Origin: Candidatus Segatella caccae
GTDB taxonomy: Bacteria; Bacteroidota; Bacteroidia; Bacteroidales; Bacteroidaceae
Direction of reading: 5' to 3'
NCBI GenBank assembly: GCA_900556395.1
Contig: USOQ01000031.1
Location: 1-28,378, forward strand
Length of the DNA: 28,378 nucleotides
In this document: piece by piece, positions 23,483 to 28,378 of the stretch
Layout: the number at the start of each line of letters is the position of its first letter
Position numbering within the stretch: position 1 is the first letter of the stretch
Notes under the pieces: model-generated
Databases searched by the model: none
What the model was told of the DNA's origin: nothing
The model's input: only the letters and a program-made list of their open reading frames with translations
Translations under genes and position numbers: made by a program

Positions 23483-23512
23483 GTGATTCACACCTCAATT
23501 TCTCCGAATCAC
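23483..23512. promoter_or_regulatory. Dyad upstream of the barrel-gene promoter
   Basis: GTGATTC (23483-23489) and GAATCAC (23506-23512) form a perfect 7-bp inverted repeat with a 16-bp spacer, ending about 10 bp before the -33 box of the plus-strand promoter, where an activator would sit. Confidence 0.45.
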
Positions 23513-23522
23513 GATGATTGTA

Positions 23523-23554
23523 CTTGCATAGTCTGAAATATCTTAATATTTTTG
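23523..23554 (+). promoter_or_regulatory. Putative promoter of the two barrel genes
   Basis: CTTG (23523-23526), a 20-bp spacer and TATTTTTG (23547-23554). The leader would be about 32 nt before the ATG at 23592. Confidence 0.6.
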
Positions 23555-23591
23555 CACTCGAAAAGTTTAGGTTAAATCAAAAATTCAGAAT

Positions 23592-24284
23592 ATGCTAAGA
23601 ATGTTTTTTATAGGTATCGCACTTCTCACTACAACGGCAGCACTTTGCCAGAACAAGAAAGAGATGGATGAACCTGTACATCACTTCTGCGTAAATATAA
23701 ATGCAGGGTTAGGCGCGAATTACAATACTTGGTTCTTGGAAGTACAAGGGGAATATAATCCTATTTCTTTCCTTGGCATAAATGTAGGGATGAAATTTCT
23801 CAATCCGTGTAAGCAAGATGAAAGCCTACACATAGTATGCCCCGAAGGTAAATATGAACTTGACGAATATTCCACATTTATGTATCAATTTATCTTACAT
23901 CCATCTATCAACCTATGCGCTCCATCTATAAAACTTGATAACGTTGGAGATAAGTTGATATTTAGAATGGAGTATGGAATTCTTTTACCTCTTAATCATT
24001 TCACAAAAGGGCATGCATATCCCCAGCCTGACAATGGGCAACTACCAGATTCATATTCGCCAATAGATATAAAGAACATAAAAAGCGGAACGCCATTTTA
24101 TCATGAGACAAGTGTTTCAGCCAATCTTGTCAGTGACAGATGGAAATTTACTTTAGGATACACCTTTTCCAACCTTGACATCTACGGAAGTGCTAGAAAT
24201 GCGTACTTAGGAAACACGCATATAGAATTTGAGAAAAAGAAAAGAGGAGATGAGGTATTTATAGGCATTGGATATTATTTATAA
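23592..24284 (+). CDS. Putative outer-membrane beta-barrel protein, family not recognised
   Basis: 230 residues. A signal peptide is clear: MLRMFFIGIALLTTTAALCQ, with cleavage probably after Cys-Gln or Ala. The mature part alternates strands with aromatic belts (NINAGLGANYNTWFLEVQGEY; FRMEYGILLPLNHF; KFTLGYTFSNLDIYG) and ends GDEVFIGIGYYL, a C-terminal aromatic typical of barrels inserted by BAM. About ten strands would fit the length. Three cysteines (in NPCKQD, IVCPEG and NLCAPS) occur in the middle, unusual for barrels, and could form a disulphide. I do not recognise a named family. It is the first of two plus-strand genes reading away from the kinase operon, with a shared terminator after the second. 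Confidence 0.78.
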   Translation: MLRMFFIGIALLTTTAALCQNKKEMDEPVHHFCVNINAGLGANYNTWFLEVQGEYNPISFLGINVGMKFLNPCKQDESLHIVCPEGKYELDEYSTFMYQFILHPSINLCAPSIKLDNVGDKLIFRMEYGILLPLNHFTKGHAYPQPDNGQLPDSYSPIDIKNIKSGTPFYHETSVSANLVSDRWKFTLGYTFSNLDIYGSARNAYLGNTHIEFEKKKRGDEVFIGIGYYL

Positions 24285-24318
24285 TATATTTTAAAAGTAA
24301 AAATAGCAACATAATAAA

Positions 24319-25008
24319 ATGAAAAAAAATGCATTAATAAGTCTTGCTATTATGGCAAGCCTTTTTCCTTTGTGCAGCATGGCACAACAGGGAGTCAAAG
24401 TAGATGTACATACTGGTGCAAACTTATCTGGTTTTGCTGGTGGAAAATCCTATGCTGCCCAAGATAGAAAAATGAAAATGGGTGCTAGTGTAGGTGTTGG
24501 TGTATCCTATGAAACAAGCAAGAAGTTTGTCTATTCTTCAGGAATAGACTTCTTGATGACGGCAGGTAGCTATACCGCCATGTCGGACTATCTTTATAAT
24601 GGTGGACTAACAGCTGCATTCCCTTCGGTAAATTCAAGAGAAGTATCTATCCAAATTCCAGTCAAGTTTGGATATGACTTCACTTTGGGTGAAAAATTGC
24701 ATTTCATTCCATCAGTTGGTGCATATGGTAGATTTTCCATGGTATCTATCAAGGAGAATGTAACAGAGAATACTGGTGAAAACTCAGGAAATAGCTTCAA
24801 ATGGAACAGCTTCAACAACTATCAACATAATACCAATCGCCTTGATGGTTATAAGCGATGGGATGTTGGAGGCTTAATTGAAGGAAAGTTTGTTTATGCC
24901 AATCGTTATGCTGTAACATTAGGCTATTCTCGTGGTTTTCTTGACAAGTCACCTCAGTTTAAATTCAAGAACCACAGCTATCATCTGACATTGGGATATA
25001 CATTATAG
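24319..25008 (+). CDS. PorT-like outer-membrane barrel protein (OMP_b-brl_2 type)
   Basis: 229 residues with signal peptide MKKNALISLAIMASLFPLCSMA and cleavage before QQG. The mature protein opens VKVDVHTGANLSGFAGG, the common start of the PorT / OMP_b-brl_2 family (PF13568), then continues with paired strands such as KMGASVGVGVSYETSKKFVY and SGIDFLMTAGSY, and the turn REVSIQIPVKFGYDF that is also typical. It ends NHSYHLTLGYTL, a C-terminal barrel signal. A loop around 150-180 is rich in Asn and Gly (NTGENSGNSF) and probably faces outward. It lies 34 bp after the preceding barrel gene and before a strong terminator, so the two form an operon. The cargo or role is unknown. Confidence 0.85.
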   Translation: MKKNALISLAIMASLFPLCSMAQQGVKVDVHTGANLSGFAGGKSYAAQDRKMKMGASVGVGVSYETSKKFVYSSGIDFLMTAGSYTAMSDYLYNGGLTAAFPSVNSREVSIQIPVKFGYDFTLGEKLHFIPSVGAYGRFSMVSIKENVTENTGENSGNSFKWNSFNNYQHNTNRLDGYKRWDVGGLIEGKFVYANRYAVTLGYSRGFLDKSPQFKFKNHSYHLTLGYTL

Positions 25009-25039
25009 TGGTTCTCCTTGATTTTACAACAACAATGAA

Positions 25040-25089
25040 GACACTTTGTGGCAATTCTTGTAAAGAATAACCACAAAGTGTCATTTTTT
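25040..25089 (+). terminator. Strong intrinsic terminator after the barrel genes
   Basis: GACACTTTGTGG (25040-25051) and CCACAAAGTGTC (25071-25082) form a perfect 12-bp stem, extended inside by ATTCTT/AAGAAT, followed by ATTTTTTAT. It lies 32 bp after the second barrel gene and can also serve the convergent HlyD-like gene. Confidence 0.93.
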
Positions 25090-25106
25090 ATATTTGCTTA
25101 CTAGAA

Positions 25107-25534
25107 TTATCCAAATACCTGCTGCCACAACGTTTTGTTGCTTACGATGATCCTGACATCGGCTTTCATATACTTTTGCAGTATAGGAATATTTTGTCCC
25201 TGTGTACTCACTGTGGCTATAGCCATAAAATAGTTACCATCTTCCCTATGTATGAGCTTGGCATTATGGCTTATGATGTTGTAGTTATAAGAAGCATCGT
25301 CGTTGCCCTCGAAAGATAAATGAGCCGTCCTTGGCTCATCGAAAAGATACAAATACTTGTATGGCACAAATACTTGCACTGTTCTTTGATTGATGACCTC
25401 ACCATTAGCATCTATGGATATAGGATAAGGTATCTTGTAGAAAGCAACTGCGAGGGCGAGGACTATTTGCACTCGTCCTCTAATCCACAAAGCTCTATTT
25501 TCTCTGAGAGCTTCAATAAAGTGTTTGTTTCCAT
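25107..25534 (-). pseudogene. Miniature HlyD-like membrane protein, frameshifted
   Basis: The minus-strand frame from the ATG at 25534 reads METNTLLKLSEK and then hits a stop. A second frame carries NRALWIRGRVQIVLALAVAFYKI, then YPISIDANGEVINQR and, to the end, VQVFVPYKYLYLF, KLIHREDGNYFMAIATVS, KYMKADVRIIVSNKTLWQQVFG. Adding one A in the A4 run (plus-strand T at 25498-25501) joins them into a single product of about 142 residues: a short cytoplasmic end, one membrane helix, then a piece resembling the first and last parts of a HlyD/membrane-fusion protein, without the lipoyl and coiled-coil middle. In the second frame only TTG (25490) or GTG could start. It follows the receptor gene by 62 bp. 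Either a real decayed gene, a sequencing error, or a genuine short protein. Confidence 0.55.
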
Positions 25535-25596
25535 AATGTATAAAATTACGAAATATTCCTACTCTTTTTAAGATTTTCGGATACCTCTTTTTATTT

Positions 25597-27906
25597 TTAG
25601 AAGCGATTCAACTCCTCTTTACCAGCACCTTGTCCCTTGTATCTGCTTCTTGATGCATTGAAGTTATACTGCAATGTCAAGAGCAAGGAACGGCTGTCGT
25701 TTGTGATGCTTTGCCAAAGCGTAACATCCTTGTTGTAGAATTGTACGTCACGATTGCTCTTGTTGAAGATGTCGTTACCTTCGAGCGTAACCGAGAAACG
25801 ATTTCTGCAAAAAGCCTTGTAAAGTTTGGCATTGAGGTATGAGGAAGAACTGAGTTTCATATTTTCCTTGTTACCACGGCTGTTCCATTCTATGTCTATG
25901 TTCATCCAGATGTCGCCTGGTAAATGGATGGCATTCTGAAACTCTACTACAGCTAATGGATTATAGAAGGACTTGCGTTCACCCAGATATTCCCCAGAGA
26001 ACCACTGTTTGATGATGCCGGCATTTACCTTTGGTTGCCAAAATCCGATTTGGAATTGTGCGCCAAGGAAAGCCTGCAACTCTTGTATCTTTGGCGTATT
26101 CTCCATCGTGAGCAACTTCATTTCTCCATCCTCGCCGTATGGTTTCGATTCGTTGATGATGGCATTCTTCTTGTACTCGTATGATACCTTTGCAAGGAAT
26201 TGCTTCCAAGCACCCATCAACTCCACGGAATGAATCTTGACAGGAGAAAGATAAGGATTACCACTTTGCAAGGTCAAGCGATTGACATAGTTGAGTGTTC
26301 CATCAAGGTCATCGTATGATGGACGCTGCATCTTGCTGTTGTAGCTCAATGCCCATTGTGTCTTACCTATCTCTGTAGAAATGGCGAGTGAAGGGAACAC
26401 GTTGTTGTAAGTCTTGCTCTTATCTTCCTTGAGTTGTCCATCCTCTGTATATTTAAAACGAACATGCTCATAGCGAAGACCTGCCTCTACTGCGATTTTC
26501 CCAAACTGTTGACCGATGGAGAAGAAACCAGCCATGTTCTTCTCGTCACTCTTGGTATTGCTGTTGCCAATGGTTGCCATATTGATATTGAAATCATTCA
26601 GCACCTGAGAGGCTGTATATTCATTTCCCACTTCGATTTGTCCTTTCCACAAAGGATAGCTCAACACCAACTTTTCCGCAAACATCCGTGAGTGTCCAAT
26701 GCTTGTGGATGCCACCAAATTCTTCTGCTGATTCATATTCGTCTCAGACTGATCGGAATTTTCATGCTTCTTTCTCCACATATAATCCATGTTGAAGTCA
26801 ATGCCCAGTTTGCCTACATCACCATTATAATAGATATTGGCATGGTGCTTCGGCACAGCATGAATTCTCCCCTCTTTCACAGCTGAAACCTCATCGTCCA
26901 ATTTACCATTGGCATACGATATAGAGCTATAATCTGAATGAGGCTTTTGTAAACCCACTCCATTCATATAGTAAGCACCGATGGAATGACGTTCACTGAT
27001 CGTCCATGACAAGCCAAACTTGCCAAAGAACTCATTATTTCTCATGCGGTTGATGCTCTCTATGTTCTGAAGCCAAGTAGTAGAACCTTGCGTTTCCATG
27101 TTCGTATTCTCATGACTATAGAATTTGCCGCCATAGTAATTGAGATTGGTGAACAACTCCAGTCCACCCGTACGGTATTTCAAGTTAGCTTGCTCCATGC
27201 TCGAAAAATAGTGGCGGAAGCCATTTTGCGCACGAAGTGTTCCACTAAAGCCGTCACCTTGTGGCAACTTGGTGCGAATGCGGATGACAGACTTGACGGA
27301 GGCATCATACTTGGAACCAGGATTTGTAATGACTTCAACATTCTTGATGTCCTGTGAATTGAGCTGTGCAAGTTCATTTTTGTCTTGGACAAGACGACCA
27401 TTGATATAGATGAGCGGCGTACCCTTACCAAACACCTCGAAGTTTCCATCCCTGCCAGTAACCATCGGCACTTGGCGCAACACATCGTTCGCCGTGCCTG
27501 CATGAGACAGTTGAGAATTAACTACAGTAGTAACCAAGGCATTGCCCTTGATGGCAATAACAGGGCGTGATGATTTCACCACAACTTCACCGAGCATCTT
27601 GCTGTCCTCTTCCATCTTGATGACACCCACATTTTCACCCTCGCAATCCTTGCAGATGGTTTTGTAGCCCACGGATGTCACCTTGATGATTCCGCCATTG
27701 CAGATGGAGTCTATTGAGAAGCTACCATCCTCTCCACTCACCGCTCCCTTGACGAACGCGGAGTCTTGCCGATTTAGGAGCACCACATTGGCGAAAGCCA
27801 AAGGCTCACCCTTGGTGTCCACTACTTTTCCCGTGATACTCTGTGCCATCGTCGAGGTCATTACAGATAGGCACAAGGCCGTTGTTAAAATCCCCTTATT
27901 ATTCAT
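25597..27906 (-). CDS. TonB-dependent-receptor-like outer-membrane protein (OMP_b-brl_3)
   Basis: 769 residues. A signal peptide (MNNKGILTTALCLSVMTSTM, cut near AQS) is followed by a carboxypeptidase-regulatory-like domain (about 23-105: SITGKVVDTKGEPLAFANVV, GSFSIDSI, VTSVGYKT). Next is a plug domain (about 108-215: ANDVLRQVPMVTGRDGNFEVFGKG, PLIYINGRLV, NVEVITNPGSKYDA), with the NPG/SKYDA signature of the PF14905 group, and a C-terminal barrel. The protein lacks a SusD-type partner nearby, so it is not a classical glycan SusC. Members often sit beside LytTR systems and peptide exporters in Bacteroidetes, hence a peptide-related role is inferred. The barrel ends SRSRYKGQGAGKEELNRF, an atypical polar tail after the last strand (LLLTLQYNF). 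Confidence 0.9.
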   Translation of the reverse strand: MNNKGILTTALCLSVMTSTMAQSITGKVVDTKGEPLAFANVVLLNRQDSAFVKGAVSGEDGSFSIDSICNGGIIKVTSVGYKTICKDCEGENVGVIKMEEDSKMLGEVVVKSSRPVIAIKGNALVTTVVNSQLSHAGTANDVLRQVPMVTGRDGNFEVFGKGTPLIYINGRLVQDKNELAQLNSQDIKNVEVITNPGSKYDASVKSVIRIRTKLPQGDGFSGTLRAQNGFRHYFSSMEQANLKYRTGGLELFTNLNYYGGKFYSHENTNMETQGSTTWLQNIESINRMRNNEFFGKFGLSWTISERHSIGAYYMNGVGLQKPHSDYSSISYANGKLDDEVSAVKEGRIHAVPKHHANIYYNGDVGKLGIDFNMDYMWRKKHENSDQSETNMNQQKNLVASTSIGHSRMFAEKLVLSYPLWKGQIEVGNEYTASQVLNDFNINMATIGNSNTKSDEKNMAGFFSIGQQFGKIAVEAGLRYEHVRFKYTEDGQLKEDKSKTYNNVFPSLAISTEIGKTQWALSYNSKMQRPSYDDLDGTLNYVNRLTLQSGNPYLSPVKIHSVELMGAWKQFLAKVSYEYKKNAIINESKPYGEDGEMKLLTMENTPKIQELQAFLGAQFQIGFWQPKVNAGIIKQWFSGEYLGERKSFYNPLAVVEFQNAIHLPGDIWMNIDIEWNSRGNKENMKLSSSSYLNAKLYKAFCRNRFSVTLEGNDIFNKSNRDVQFYNKDVTLWQSITNDSRSLLLTLQYNFNASRSRYKGQGAGKEELNRF

Positions 27907-27980
27907 TGTATAATTATTTTTTTATTGCTTAATCTATTATATTCTTATCAATCCTCAGTATATAAGGAATCATGACGTTG

Positions 27981-27988
27981 CAAAGGTA
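27981..27988 (-). promoter_or_regulatory. Putative -7 box of the receptor gene
   Basis: The minus strand reads TACCTTTG, matching TAnnTTTG, with a predicted leader of about 70 nt. The -33 position shows no clear TTTG. Confidence 0.55.
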
Positions 27989-28064
27989 CTATATGAAAAT
28001 TACAGCGTATTTGCGGAAATATTAAAATTGTGTTACATAAAGAAAAAGTCCTTTATTTGGCTTT

Positions 28065-28378
28065 TCAAGGCATATTCTTACCTTCAATTTCAAGTAATTT
28101 GCAATTGGTAAGACTATCCTTGTATGTTGCCATTTCTATCATTTTATAATGGTGGCGAACAGAATTCTCGTAAGCAGCAACACGATTCCTCACATTATTT
28201 ATAACATTTTCGTCTCGACATATGGAGAAGTACTTTTCAATGTAGTGAATGTTTGGGTCATCAGTAGAAAGCACCATCTTCAATGCCCTATATTTCAAGT
28301 CTGCCTCCTCCCAATCTTGGTAATCTCGCCATTGGGTGAGATTGCCCCAAATGGAAATGACAAGAGATAGAGCCAAGC
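28065..28378 (-). CDS. Partial hypothetical membrane protein, N-terminus beyond the window
   Basis: At least 103 residues; the frame is open to the window edge and only a TTG is present near it, so the true start is probably outside. The visible part begins with a hydrophobic stretch (ALSLVISIWGNL), probably the end of a membrane helix, then a charged, helical tail: DWEEADLKYRALKMVLSTDD, YFSICRDENVINNVRNRV, AAYENSVRHHYKMIEMATYK. It resembles small Bacteroidetes proteins with one or two membrane helices and a cytoplasmic helical tail, but I cannot name a family or function. It lies upstream of the receptor on the same strand, separated by about 160 bp that contain the receptor's own -7 box. 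Confidence 0.6.
   Translation of the reverse strand, partial: LALSLVISIWGNLTQWRDYQDWEEADLKYRALKMVLSTDDPNIHYIEKYFSICRDENVINNVRNRVAAYENSVRHHYKMIEMATYKDSLTNCKLLEIEGKNMP

Overview
The window looks like a chromosomal segment of a Bacteroidales bacterium, most likely Prevotellaceae (Prevotella/Segatella type). The grounds are a short primary sigma factor of the Bacteroidetes type, outer-membrane families typical of the phylum (DUF5686, PorT-like barrels, an OMP_b-brl_3 receptor), the agmatine deiminase / N-carbamoylputrescine amidase pair, and promoters of the Bacteroidetes form (TAnnTTTG at -7, with TTTG-like -33 boxes about 18-20 bp upstream). I found no rRNA, tRNA, CRISPR array or intact transposase.

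Region 1 (about 1-1410) is a graveyard. It holds the N-terminal stub of a phage methyltransferase-like protein, a broken phage minor head protein with a C-terminal CdiA_C-like nuclease domain, and the last 80 residues of a hexapeptide acetyltransferase, all on the minus strand. Region 2 (1539-4613) has an AEC transporter and the aguA-aguB pair, which converts agmatine to putrescine, separated by a palindromic intergenic element.

Region 3 (4890-9450) is housekeeping. A Nif3-like protein and a C4 zinc-ribbon coiled-coil protein lie on the plus strand. They converge, at a strong bidirectional terminator, with a minus-strand series of ugd, a MaoC-fold protein and a DjlA-like J-domain protein. Region 4 (9561-18821) reads leftward from the rpoD promoter: rpoD, a DUF5686 outer-membrane protein overlapping it by 8 bp, an AddA-like helicase-nuclease and an AddB-like nuclease. 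These four probably form one transcription unit. A GH25 lysozyme lipoprotein with a MORN-like segment lies upstream with its own promoter.

Region 5 (20532-21586) is about 1 kb without a credible gene. It is full of structure: tandem repeats with a 21-bp period, a large imperfect palindrome related to the one in region 2, an orphan promoter and several hairpins. Region 6 (21587-28378) looks like a signalling and envelope locus: a LytS/LytTR-type histidine kinase and response regulator, two divergent outer-membrane barrel genes, a TonB-dependent-receptor-like barrel, a frameshifted miniature HlyD-like protein and a partial membrane protein at the edge. The shared promoter region between the kinase and the barrels carries repeats spaced 21 bp apart that are good candidates for regulator binding. 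Peptide or envelope sensing coupled to export is a reasonable hypothesis for this locus, but no peptide precursor or ABC exporter is visible inside the window.
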